A program made the position numbers and the translations under genes. 38,809 nucleotides of DNA from JAHEYG01 sp040403535. Its GTDB lineage: Bacteria > Bacteroidota > Bacteroidia > B-17B0 > Aurantibacillaceae. The notes under the pieces were generated by a model that worked only from the letters and a program-made list of their open reading frames with translations, did not search any database and was not told the DNA's origin. The stretch covers positions 1 to 38,809 of the forward strand of contig JBBAKL010000024.1 in the NCBI GenBank assembly GCA_040403535.1. Direction: 5' to 3'. Below, piece after piece: positions 25,547 through 33,686 of this stretch. Within the stretch, counting starts at the first letter, position 1. Each line of letters begins with the position of its first letter.

Positions 25547-26749
25547 TTAAAAATCATAAATATCAATTAAATCCTGAACCTCATTTGGTTTTAAATTGCT
25601 TATTGTTTTAGTATTTTTCTTTTCAGGGATTTTTATTTCGCCATTACCGGGATTTATATTGTTATCGCCCGGATCGATGTGATTATTTATATCGTGTACT
25701 TCGTATATGTTTTGATTGTTGGTAAATGATTTTGTTCTGCCAACACGAATGGTTAATCCGAAATTTAAAAAGATGGTATTCTTAGGATTATTAAAATAAA
25801 ATTCACCAAGCGCATCTTTATCATTGTTTTTATTGTAAGTTTCTGAATAAAACGCAATATAGTTTCGTGTACTAAATCCTGTTGCAATGTAAAAACTTAA
25901 CCAATTAGTAGGAACAACATCTAAACGGGCACCGGTTAGTAATTCGTAACGACCGAAATTGATTGTTTTATCATTACTCATTTTGTAAATGGTATCGTAA
26001 TTCGAGAAATTAAACAATCCTCCCTGAGGTTTAGAATAAATCGACATGCGTACAACGTGATTAAACGGAATGTTTAAGCTAATACTTTTAGGAAATTGAA
26101 TACTGAAATTCACTCTATCCAATCTTCCAAAACGAAATCCGATAAATGGAAGATAATATCGATTACCCCACAAAAAAGATTTTGTACCTCCTAATCGGAA
26201 ATTAAAAAATGGTTTAGGCGAATAGCTCCAAAGTAATGTTCCGGCCATTCTGAATGTTGCATCACTTTGAGCACCTTTAGTAACATCCTGTGTAACAAAA
26301 GGCGTTGTTTCGATAAAGAATATTGATTTTTTTCCTGTATTATAAATGGCTCTCAGTCCTAAACCGTATTTTGCAAGCGTATGAACGGAAATACCTTTAA
26401 AAATTGGCTGAAAATAATATGCTGTGGCCGACAGTAATAAATGAAAATTAGAATTTACACTACTGTCGCGATTATACCAATTAGCAGTGGCAAGAGGAGC
26501 AAAAAAATTCAAACAAGTTTGTGAGATACCGTATGTTTTCAGGTGTTTACTTATTTCGTTAGAATCTTTTAAATTCAAATTAACTTCCGGTTTATTATAG
26601 TAATCTATTACTCCTGTAGTATTAAAAAAATGCCGGGGTTCTTTTTTCTTCCTGGATACTTTTTGGGTTTGTGAAATGGCTGAAAAACTCAGCAAAAAGC
26701 TCAGAATAATTAACGCAATTGATTTATTTGTTTGCTTGAACTTCAACAC
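25547..26749 (-). CDS. Outer-membrane beta-barrel-type protein of the ECF-sigma unit
   Basis: A 400-residue protein with a signal peptide (SIALIILSFLLSFSAISQ) and a long run of amphipathic strands rich in aromatic residues (for example FRFGRLDRVNFSIQFPKS and NPKNTIFLNFGLTIRVGRT). It ends in an unstructured Asn/Pro/Gly-rich tail and EVQDLIDIYDF. I do not recognise the family. The start is a GTG overlapping the TAG stop of the upstream Spy/CpxP-like gene by one base. It is the last of four genes that start with an ECF sigma factor. Confidence 0.75.
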   Translation of the reverse strand: MLKFKQTNKSIALIILSFLLSFSAISQTQKVSRKKKEPRHFFNTTGVIDYYNKPEVNLNLKDSNEISKHLKTYGISQTCLNFFAPLATANWYNRDSSVNSNFHLLLSATAYYFQPIFKGISVHTLAKYGLGLRAIYNTGKKSIFFIETTPFVTQDVTKGAQSDATFRMAGTLLWSYSPKPFFNFRLGGTKSFLWGNRYYLPFIGFRFGRLDRVNFSIQFPKSISLNIPFNHVVRMSIYSKPQGGLFNFSNYDTIYKMSNDKTINFGRYELLTGARLDVVPTNWLSFYIATGFSTRNYIAFYSETYNKNNDKDALGEFYFNNPKNTIFLNFGLTIRVGRTKSFTNNQNIYEVHDINNHIDPGDNNINPGNGEIKIPEKKNTKTISNLKPNEVQDLIDIYDF

Positions 26750-27180
26750 TAATCGTTATTGCCTTTAATGGTTTTGATAATTTCTTTTTTAAATTCTTCC
26801 TCCGCCAATCGTAGAAGTCCGGTTTTTTTATTGCCTAAAATTTTCTTGAATTTTTCTGTATACTCTTTATTTAAGTCCAACTCGGTTTGCTTAAGCTTTA
26901 ATTCAGCGCTTAAATAATCTTCTGCCTCTTTATCTGTTTTAAACTCCGAAATTGCGCCATATTGCTGTCTGAAAGTTCTACGCGCAAATTTAATTTTATC
27001 GGAATATTCATTATAGACCGGCCAAAAACTTTGCGCTTCCTGAGTGGTTAAATTTATTTTTTGAGTGATAAATGAAATCTTTAATGCTTCCACTTTATCG
27101 TGTTTGCCATTCTGTGCAAAACCGGCTAAAGCAGTAAACATTAAAAAAATAACAACTATGTGAGTGACTTTAAATTTCAT
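26749..27180 (-). CDS. Spy/CpxP-like periplasmic protein
   Basis: A 143-residue protein with a signal peptide (VVIFLMFTALAGFAQ) and an all-helical, charged mature part. LTTQEAQSFWPVYNEYSDKIK and the second Arg/Lys/Glu-rich helical stretch recall Spy/CpxP-like proteins, which sense or chaperone misfolded envelope proteins, and the helix-loop-helix proteins often encoded near ECF anti-sigma genes. The classical LTxxQ motif is only loosely matched. It overlaps the preceding probable anti-sigma gene by 11 bases and the next gene by one, so all are co-translated. Likely the periplasmic part of a stress-sensing unit; this is inference. Confidence 0.7.
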   Translation of the reverse strand: MKFKVTHIVVIFLMFTALAGFAQNGKHDKVEALKISFITQKINLTTQEAQSFWPVYNEYSDKIKFARRTFRQQYGAISEFKTDKEAEDYLSAELKLKQTELDLNKEYTEKFKKILGNKKTGLLRLAEEEFKKEIIKTIKGNND

Positions 27181-27958
27181 CTGTTATATCATTTACATCA
27201 ACATTTTCCAAAACATAAGTTTCTGTGCTTTGTTGCTTGTCATTGCTGTGTTTTTCTTCTTTATTTAAAGAAAGGTTTAAATTATTTTTCAAGTCTTCTG
27301 TATTTACCATTTCCATCAAAGCTTCATCATCCAAAGCATTGATGTGGTTGTCCTTCATTATTTCATTTTTATCTAAACAAGCTAAGGTGTTACAACCGGT
27401 GTTGGCAGCTTCAGTTCTGGCGTTAAAAAAATAAAGTCCAAAACTAATCACCAACATCGCCGCAATAGCGTAAGCTGTTTTACGGTTAAATACTAAGCTG
27501 ATAACGCGGCCGGAAAATGCTCTTTCCTTTACCGAATGAACTTCTGAAAGCTGAACTGATAAATCGTTAAAATAATCGGAAGGCACCTCAAAAACATTTT
27601 TCTTGTCAACTTGAGATAAGGCAGGATATAATTTTATTTCTTCCAGCACATCTATTTTGTTAAGTATAGTTGAGGTGTTGTTTTCGAAATAATTTTCGGG
27701 TACTATAAATTGGCTTTGCCTTTTAATAGAAGATACTAATGGATATGCCGTCAACTCCGATTTAACTTCAAAGTAATTGTCCGGCGTTGTAAACGGAATT
27801 GTTTTGTCAATTGAAGACAATAACTTAAACTCCTTTAACTCATCGGCCAATTCAATTTTGAGCATCATTTTTTTAGTAAATGAATCGAAATAATTACCCG
27901 GTAGTGAAAAAGGATTTTCTTCGCTATTTGGTGTATGATTATTTCCGTTTTTATTCAT
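27170..27958 (-). CDS. Probable anti-sigma factor with repeated F-x-x-P-x-x-Y-F motifs
   Basis: A 262-residue single-pass protein: cytoplasmic N-terminus (1-160), one membrane helix (about 161-179, TAYAIAAMLVISFGLYFFNA), and a periplasmic end with two cysteines (C189, C194). The cytoplasmic half has four copies of FxxPxxYF: FSLPGNYF (17-24), FTTPDNYF (56-63), FIVPENYF (84-91), FEVPSDYF (123-130). Three have a longer shared part, a hydrophobic-x-x-L/V-S-x-I/V-D/K-K/R lead about 12 residues before the F. It is encoded between an ECF sigma gene (32 bases upstream) and the Spy-like gene. Topology and context suggest an anti-sigma factor; no standard zinc-binding HxxxCxxC motif is present. Confidence 0.7.
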   Translation of the reverse strand: MNKNGNNHTPNSEENPFSLPGNYFDSFTKKMMLKIELADELKEFKLLSSIDKTIPFTTPDNYFEVKSELTAYPLVSSIKRQSQFIVPENYFENNTSTILNKIDVLEEIKLYPALSQVDKKNVFEVPSDYFNDLSVQLSEVHSVKERAFSGRVISLVFNRKTAYAIAAMLVISFGLYFFNARTEAANTGCNTLACLDKNEIMKDNHINALDDEALMEMVNTEDLKNNLNLSLNKEEKHSNDKQQSTETYVLENVDVNDITDEI

Positions 27959-27990
27959 TTAGTATTTTGACGCTTTAATTAGATTTAGGT

Positions 27991-28539
27991 TTAATGGCTC
28001 AGTAAATATTCTTCAATTTTTTTTGCAGCATGATGATAAGAAGCTTTCAGAGCTCCTACTGAAGTGTCTAAAACCTCAGACATTTGCTCATAAGGCATTT
28101 CATCATAATAGCGCATATTAAACACAACTCTCTGTTTTTCAGGCAAACTAAGTATTGCCTGCTGCAACTTTAACTGAATTGCATCCCCTTTAAAATAAAC
28201 ATCACTTTCAAGTGATTTACTTAATTGATATTCAATAGGATGAAGCGAAGTTGTGTTTTGCTTTTGCTTTTGACGTAAATAAGTAAGGGCTTCATTGGTA
28301 GCGATACGATATAACCAGGTAAACAGCTGAGATTCTTCCTTAAAATTCTCCAACCCCTTCCATATTTTAATAAATGTATTCTGAAGCACATCATCGGCAT
28401 CATCGTGGTCGATTACCATTTTACGGATTTGCCAGTAGAGTTTTTGCTGATACTTCTCGATTAATTGTTGTAATGCGCTATTGCGGGACGAATCCTCCCG
28501 GTACAATCTCAATATTTCTTCATCCGACAAGTGCTTCAC
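27991..28539 (-). CDS. ECF-type RNA polymerase sigma factor
   Basis: A 182-residue sigma-70 family protein of the extracytoplasmic-function group. Region 2 is clear (DADDVLQNTFIKIWKGL, then FTWLYRIATNEALTYLR), as is region 4 (LPEKQRVVFNMRYYDEMPYEQMSEVL, then GALKASYHHAAKKI). Region 1.1 and 3 are absent, as usual for this group. The only in-frame start is the GTG at 28539; an in-frame TGA lies five codons before it. It is first of a minus-strand unit with a repeat-bearing probable anti-sigma gene, so release by envelope stress is likely. Confidence 0.92.
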   Translation of the reverse strand: MKHLSDEEILRLYREDSSRNSALQQLIEKYQQKLYWQIRKMVIDHDDADDVLQNTFIKIWKGLENFKEESQLFTWLYRIATNEALTYLRQKQKQNTTSLHPIEYQLSKSLESDVYFKGDAIQLKLQQAILSLPEKQRVVFNMRYYDEMPYEQMSEVLDTSVGALKASYHHAAKKIEEYLLSH

Positions 28540-28619
28540 TAACGATTTGACTCAAAAAAAAGAATAAGGTTTAATTATCCCTTTCATAAAACTAAAAAAA
28601 TTTATTCATTTGTAAACTT

Positions 28620-28955
28620 ATGTTCGATCTTAGAAAATGGGAAAACCTTCATATTCCGCTGTGGCTAATAAAAGACACTTGTTGGATGCTGGAGTGGAGA
28701 TGGCTTGGTGTAATAATGGTTATTCCAACAGTTGCCATGGCTATATACATCCTTTTTAAATCGATTGGCCATATAGAATTCTATATTAACCTGGCTATTT
28801 GCTTTTGGATAACCGCTAACTCCTTTTGGATGTGTGCCGAGTTTTTCAATTTCACACAATACAAAATGATGGCCGGAATTCCTTTTGGTTTAGGTATGCT
28901 GGCCGTTGCAATCTTTTATTATAGGCAAGCTAAGAGTTTAAATTCTGGTAATTAA
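28620..28955 (+). CDS. Small inner-membrane protein, unknown function
   Basis: A 111-residue protein rich in Trp, Phe and Ile with three probable membrane helices (about 28-47, 54-76 and 84-101). N-terminal LRKWENLHIPLWLIKDTCWMLEWRW shows an unusual tryptophan cluster. I do not recognise a family name. It is divergent from the ECF sigma gene and its last 18 bases overlap the end of the purine nucleoside phosphorylase gene on the other strand. Confidence 0.8.
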   Translation: MFDLRKWENLHIPLWLIKDTCWMLEWRWLGVIMVIPTVAMAIYILFKSIGHIEFYINLAICFWITANSFWMCAEFFNFTQYKMMAGIPFGLGMLAVAIFYYRQAKSLNSGN

Positions 28956-29753
28956 CTCTTTTACAATAAAGGTTAATTTTGGTTCTTGCGCATTTGCTAC
29001 TTGCAATACTTCTTCGTGACTCACATTCTCCACTCTTCCTTCAACGCCCAAATCAGTAACAATACTTATTCCGAAAACGTTTATTCCGCTATGACGGGCA
29101 ACAATTACTTCGGGCACTGTGCTCATTCCAACCGCATCGGCTCCTATTCGCCATAAATAACGGTACTCCGAAGGTGTTTCAAAACAAGGTCCGGTTAGTC
29201 CGGCATAAACACCTGTACTTACTTTAATGTTATTTTCTTTGGCAATTTCCAATGCAAGGTTCACGTAGTTTTTATTATAGGCTTCACTCATATCCAAAAA
29301 GCGTGGACCTAACTGATTTAAATTTTTTCCAATCAAAGGATTGTCAGGAAACAAATTAATGTGATCGGTTATGATCATAATTTCACCAACTGAAAAACCA
29401 GGATTCATTCCTCCACTGGCGTTACTTACACACAATGTTTTAATCCCTAATGCTTTCATTACACGTACCGGAAATGTAATCTGCTTCATGTTATAACCTT
29501 CATAGAAATGAAAGCGGCCTTGCATTGCCATAACTTTTTTACCACCAACCGATCCGAATATTAGTTTTCCGCTGTGTCCTTCAACGGTTGAAACAGGAAA
29601 ATTTGGAATCTCCTCGTACGGAATAACGTGTTCAACTGTAATTTCTTTTACTAATCCGCCTAATCCTGTTCCAAGTATGATACCAATTTCAGGATTAAAG
29701 TTATTGATCTTTTCACGAATACTTTTGGTGGTAAATTCTATTTGCTCTAACAT
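28938..29753 (-). CDS. Purine nucleoside phosphorylase (trimeric type)
   Basis: Splits purine nucleosides with phosphate to base and ribose-1-phosphate. The 271-residue protein matches trimeric PNP: ILGTGLGGLV phosphate loop, VEGHSGKLIFG, MQGRFHFYEGY, SNASGGMNP, TDHINLFPDNPL, AGLTGPCFETPSEYR (Glu192), MSTVPEVIVARH. At the place of human Asn243 there is Asp234 (SIVTDLG). That residue contacts the base, and Asn-to-Asp changes in other PNPs favour adenine-type nucleosides, so substrates could include adenosine. It overlaps lpxK by 41 bases upstream. Confidence 0.93.
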   Translation of the reverse strand: MLEQIEFTTKSIREKINNFNPEIGIILGTGLGGLVKEITVEHVIPYEEIPNFPVSTVEGHSGKLIFGSVGGKKVMAMQGRFHFYEGYNMKQITFPVRVMKALGIKTLCVSNASGGMNPGFSVGEIMIITDHINLFPDNPLIGKNLNQLGPRFLDMSEAYNKNYVNLALEIAKENNIKVSTGVYAGLTGPCFETPSEYRYLWRIGADAVGMSTVPEVIVARHSGINVFGISIVTDLGVEGRVENVSHEEVLQVANAQEPKLTFIVKELITRI

Positions 29754-30771
29754 ATTTAAGTATAGTATTATTAAAATCTTCGGTTTTATCTTTAAATGTT
29801 ACTTCTACAGGAAGCACAAAAATATTCATTCTTTCGGCAACAGGCCAAATTTCGGGTTCTTTTAATCGCATTAAGTCTTTTTCGGTAGTAACAAGAAGCT
29901 TATTTCCACCTACGTATGAGTCGTAATACTTTTGAATATTATTAAGATCGGACACAGTAAAATCGTGATGATCGTTAAATGGCAAATGACTAACGCCGGC
30001 AGAATATTCGCGTAAATATGTCAACATTGGACTGGCATTAGCAATACCTGTAAATACGATCAGTTTAAATCTGAACAAATCGTTTAATGTACTCAATATT
30101 TCATTTACGTTACTGATGGAATATAGCTCGCCGTACTTCAGATAACTGAAAAAAACCTGCTGGTGCGCTAATGGTTTAATGTCTTTTAATACATTACGTA
30201 TGTCAACCGCAGTTGTTTTGTCGGGTGTTTTACTTACAATAATGATATCAGAACGACTCATGCCTGACTTGCTCTCTCTCAACCTGCCTGCAGGAAGCAA
30301 ATAATCATCAAAATACAAATTATCATATTCGCTTACTACAATATTTAATCCGCACTTAATTGCCCGATGCTGAAACGCGTCATCCAGAATTATAACATTT
30401 GTATCGGGCTCCAATTCGTTTATTTTTTTCACACCCTTCACTCTGTTACCTTCTACAAAAACATTTAAAAACGGATATTTTGATTTGTATAATAGAGGCT
30501 CATCGCCGATTTCTTTACTGGTACTTTTATTAGTGGCCATTACAAAACCAGTTGTTTTACGCTTGTAACCTCTGCTTAATGTAGCCAGTTTAAATTCGTT
30601 TTTAAGTAAATCAATAAGGTAGCTAACATGAGGTGTTTTACCACTTCCTCCAACAGATAAATTACCTACACAAATGGTGTGTTTTTGAGGACTGTAACTT
30701 TTTAATATTCCAACATCATAAAGACGATTACGAACAGACGTGATTAACCCAAAAATCCAGGCTAATGGCAA
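29713..30771 (-). CDS. lpxK: Tetraacyldisaccharide 4'-kinase
   Basis: Phosphorylates the lipid A disaccharide at the inner membrane. The protein (352 residues from the listed start) has the P-loop VGNLSVGGSGKTP (35-47), TLSRGYKRKT, IGDEPLLY, VILDDAFQHR and the LPAGRLRE segment. The start is uncertain: an in-frame TGA lies about 20 codons before the listed TTG and no ATG falls between them. CTG or TTG are the only near-cognate choices; the TTG at 30771 keeps the N-terminal hydrophobic segment PLAWIFGLIT. The 3' end overlaps the phosphorylase start by 41 bases. Confidence 0.9.
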   Translation of the reverse strand: MPLAWIFGLITSVRNRLYDVGILKSYSPQKHTICVGNLSVGGSGKTPHVSYLIDLLKNEFKLATLSRGYKRKTTGFVMATNKSTSKEIGDEPLLYKSKYPFLNVFVEGNRVKGVKKINELEPDTNVIILDDAFQHRAIKCGLNIVVSEYDNLYFDDYLLPAGRLRESKSGMSRSDIIIVSKTPDKTTAVDIRNVLKDIKPLAHQQVFFSYLKYGELYSISNVNEILSTLNDLFRFKLIVFTGIANASPMLTYLREYSAGVSHLPFNDHHDFTVSDLNNIQKYYDSYVGGNKLLVTTEKDLMRLKEPEIWPVAERMNIFVLPVEVTFKDKTEDFNNTILKYVRANRIYHQKYS

Positions 30772-31084
30772 AAGCGGTATTTTACTCAGATCTTTCAGAT
30801 GATTTAAATATTGCCGATTTTTTTGAAAATATCAAACAATACTTACAAAAAATTATGATTTTATGTTGATAATTAGTAAATGGTATTTTTACCCCTTCAA
30901 TTAGGAATTTATTCAGTCAATTTAAATCAGAAATACAATTTCCGTAAATACCAAACCGGCTATTCAATTGCAAAAAATCCCCCTTGAATAACAATAGTAT
31001 TAAAAACACACGCTTTCTCAAAAAATGTAATATAATAGGTGAGTTAAGGTTGAATATTATGTCTGTTTTTTGTTCATTTGCCTT
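30772..31084. other. Intergenic region between lpxK and nif3
   Basis: About 310 bases, very AT-rich. No RNA gene, repeat or strong hairpin is seen. It must carry the promoters of two divergent genes, but no TAnnTTTG box with a fitting -33 is obvious on either strand. A 74-codon minus-strand frame (30917-31141) runs through it and into nif3 without a plausible product. Confidence 0.6.
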
Positions 31085-32179
31085 ATGCTTATAAAAGATG
31101 TTACAAACGAATTGGAGAAATTTGCTCCACGCGTTTATCAAGAAAGTTATGATAATTGCGGACTATTGGTTGGAGATGGGGATACTCCGGTTTCAGGTGT
31201 TTTATTATCACTAGATTGTACCGAAGACGTTGTTGAGGAGGCTATCCGATTAAATTGCAATTTAATTGTATCGCATCACCCTATCATTTTTGGCGGATTG
31301 AAAAAAATTAATGGGAGCAATTACGTTGAACGAACAATTATTAAAGCAATTAAAAACAATGTTGCCATTTACGCAGCTCACACCAATTTTGATAATGTAA
31401 AAAATGGCGTTAATGCCACTATTGCTAATAAACTTGGCTTAATTAACCATAAAATACTGGCGCCAAAACGTGGGTACCTTAAAAAATTGGTGACATATGT
31501 TCCTGCCAATTATGCCGATGCCGTTCGTGAAGCACTTTTTTCAGCGGGCGCTGGCAAAATTGGTAATTACGATAGCTGCAGTTTTAACAGTAATGGAACC
31601 GGTACATTTAGAGGTAATGATCAAACAAATCCGTTTATTGGCGAAAAAGGCAAACTATCGCTCGAAAGCGAAACCCGAATTGAAGTTGTTTTTGAAACTT
31701 ATAAAGAACAGGCTTTGCTAAAAAGTCTGCTTAATGCGCACCCATATGAGGAGGTGGCATTTGACATTTACCCCCTGGACAACAGTTATCATGGGATAGG
31801 AAGCGGCATGACGGGTGAACTGGAATCCGAATTATCGGAAACCGAATTTTTAAATCTGGTAAAACGTGTATTTAGCTGCAAAATAGTAAAGCATACCCCG
31901 CTTTTAAATAAAAAAATTAAAAAGGTTGCTTTATGCGGCGGAAGCGGCAGTTTTTTAATTAAAAACGCAATAAATTCAAATTCAGACGCTTACATAAGCG
32001 CCGATATTAAATATCATGAGTTTTTTGATGCTGAAAGCAAAATTTTAATTGTAGATACCGGACACTTTGAAAATGAGCAATTTACACCCGAAATTTTTTA
32101 TGAACTTATTAATAAAAAATTTACTACATTTGCAACCTATTTATCGAAAGTTAACACCAACCCGGTAAATTATTTTTAA
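31085..32179 (+). CDS. Nif3-like dinuclear-metal protein (GTP cyclohydrolase 1 type 2 family)
   Basis: A 364-residue member of the NIF3/YbgI family in its long form with an inserted PII-like domain (about 130-235, including LLKSLLNAHPYEEVAFDIY). The metal site is visible in LIVSHHPIIFGGLKK at the N-terminal part and DTGHFENEQF at the C-terminal part. The biochemical role is unsettled; despite the annotation it is not proven to be a GTP cyclohydrolase. The ATG at 31085 is preferred over a TTG five codons earlier. It is two bases before the zinc-ribbon gene, a pairing common in bacteria. Confidence 0.93.
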   Translation: MLIKDVTNELEKFAPRVYQESYDNCGLLVGDGDTPVSGVLLSLDCTEDVVEEAIRLNCNLIVSHHPIIFGGLKKINGSNYVERTIIKAIKNNVAIYAAHTNFDNVKNGVNATIANKLGLINHKILAPKRGYLKKLVTYVPANYADAVREALFSAGAGKIGNYDSCSFNSNGTGTFRGNDQTNPFIGEKGKLSLESETRIEVVFETYKEQALLKSLLNAHPYEEVAFDIYPLDNSYHGIGSGMTGELESELSETEFLNLVKRVFSCKIVKHTPLLNKKIKKVALCGGSGSFLIKNAINSNSDAYISADIKYHEFFDAESKILIVDTGHFENEQFTPEIFYELINKKFTTFATYLSKVNTNPVNYF

Positions 32180-32181
32180 CT

Positions 32182-32946
32182 ATGTGCGCAAAAATTAAAG
32201 AAAAAATTGACGCTTCTGTAGAAGGCAAATTACGTTCACTTTACGAATTACAATTAATTGATTCTAAAATTGACAGACTACGTACCGTACGAGGCGAGTT
32301 ACCTTTAGAAGTAAGTGACCTTGAAGACATCGTTGCCGGATTAGAAACACGTTTAAACAATGTAACTGAAGAGGTTCAGGAACTTGAAAATCAAATTAAC
32401 GAGAAAAAACAAGCGATTAAGGATTTTCAGGCTAACATTAAAAAATACGAAACGCAACAAAATAAAGTACGTAACAACCGTGAGTACGACGCTATCACAA
32501 AGGAAATCGAATTCCAGAATTTGGAAATTCAATTAGCTGAAAAGCGTATGAAAGAAGCTAAAGCTGCGGTAACTTTAAAGTCAGAATTATTAGAGAAATC
32601 TAAACAAGAATTTGAAGAGCGCACTAAAGATTTAAAAGCGAAAAAAGGTGAGCTTGATGAAATCATTGCAGAAACCGAAAAAGAAGAAAAAGAATTATTA
32701 GTTGAGTCGGATGCTGCAGCTGGAAAAATTGAAGATCGTTTATTAAACGCATACAAACGTATCCGTTCTAATACCCTTAATGGTTTAGCAGTTGTTACTG
32801 TTGACCGTGATGCATGTGGTGGTTGTTATAACAAAATCCCACCTCAGCGTCAATTAGACATCCGTACCAATAAGAAAATTATTGTTTGCGAACACTGTGG
32901 CCGTATTTTAGTTGACGGCACCATCATACCTGATGAACAACAATAA
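32182..32946 (+). CDS. Coiled-coil protein with C4 zinc ribbon
   Basis: A 254-residue protein: mostly long coiled-coil (about 10-185, Lys/Glu-rich) ending in a compact zinc-ribbon with two CxxC pairs, CGGC (211-215) and CEHC (235-239). It resembles the CT398/YbgI-partner family, which pairs with Nif3 genes. No enzymatic site is seen. Reads directly on from nif3 (stop, two bases, ATG) and ends in a strong terminator. Confidence 0.9.
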   Translation: MCAKIKEKIDASVEGKLRSLYELQLIDSKIDRLRTVRGELPLEVSDLEDIVAGLETRLNNVTEEVQELENQINEKKQAIKDFQANIKKYETQQNKVRNNREYDAITKEIEFQNLEIQLAEKRMKEAKAAVTLKSELLEKSKQEFEERTKDLKAKKGELDEIIAETEKEEKELLVESDAAAGKIEDRLLNAYKRIRSNTLNGLAVVTVDRDACGGCYNKIPPQRQLDIRTNKKIIVCEHCGRILVDGTIIPDEQQ

Positions 32947-32963
32947 TCAAATCAATATTTAAG

Positions 32964-32996
32964 AAAGTCCGGACTAAACACCCGGACTTTTTTATT
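32964..32996 (+). terminator. Intrinsic terminator after the zinc-ribbon gene
   Basis: Perfect 9-bp stem AAAGTCCGG / CCGGACTTT with a 9-base loop, directly followed by TTTTATT. It lies 18 bases past the stop and ends the nif3 operon. Confidence 0.92.
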
Positions 32997-33042
32997 CGTG
33001 CTAATCTCTTGAGTTTATTAAATAAAAAATGTAGGTTTGAGT

Positions 33043-33684
33043 ATGGAATTTATAAGCGAAGCATTAAGTTCATATTGTGAATCGCAGAGCGAAAAAGAAT
33101 CGGAGCTTCTGAAAGAACTTAACCGCGAAACCCATTTAAAGGTGATGTCGCCCCGCATGTTAAGCGGGCATTTACAAGGCCGTTTTCTAAGCCTGATGTC
33201 AAAACTAAAACAACCTAAAAACATTCTTGAAATTGGCACTTACACCGGCTATTCTGCACTATGTTTAGCAGAAGGCTTGCAAGCTGATGGACAACTGATC
33301 ACCATTGATCCGAACGAAGAAACGAATCTAGTTGCTTCGCGGTATTTTTCAAAATCAGAATTCAGCCATAAGATCCGGCTTATGCAAGGCGACGCATTGC
33401 AAATAATTCCGCAATTATCCGTTATGTTTGATATCGTTTTTATAGATGCCGATAAACGAAACTATCCTCATTATTTCGATTTAATTATTGAGAAAGTAAA
33501 TAAAGGCGGTTTAATTATTGCGGATAATGTTCTGTGGAATGGAAAAGTGCTGAATGAAGAAAATAAAATGGATTCCGATACAAAAATTATTCACGACTTT
33601 AATAAAAAAACAAACGCCGATGACAGAGTGATAAATTTACTTTTACCTGTTAGAGACGGATTAATGATAATGCTAAAAAACTGA
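33043..33684 (+). CDS. SAM-dependent O-methyltransferase
   Basis: A 213-residue methyltransferase of the catechol-type/COMT-like bacterial family. The SAM motif NILEIGTYTGYSALCLAEGL and the metal/catalytic FIDADKRNYPHYFD and ADNVLWNGKV are present. The substrate is unknown. The ATG at 33043 is preferred over an in-frame TTG two codons earlier. Two bases separate it from the threonine aldolase. Confidence 0.9.
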   Translation: MEFISEALSSYCESQSEKESELLKELNRETHLKVMSPRMLSGHLQGRFLSLMSKLKQPKNILEIGTYTGYSALCLAEGLQADGQLITIDPNEETNLVASRYFSKSEFSHKIRLMQGDALQIIPQLSVMFDIVFIDADKRNYPHYFDLIIEKVNKGGLIIADNVLWNGKVLNEENKMDSDTKIIHDFNKKTNADDRVINLLLPVRDGLMIMLKN

Positions 33685-33686
33685 TT

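Noticed and set aside
30917..31141. 74-codon frame on the minus strand across the lpxK-nif3 gap
   Set aside because: It starts inside nif3, has no recognisable domain and no promoter, and its composition is that of AT-rich non-coding DNA.
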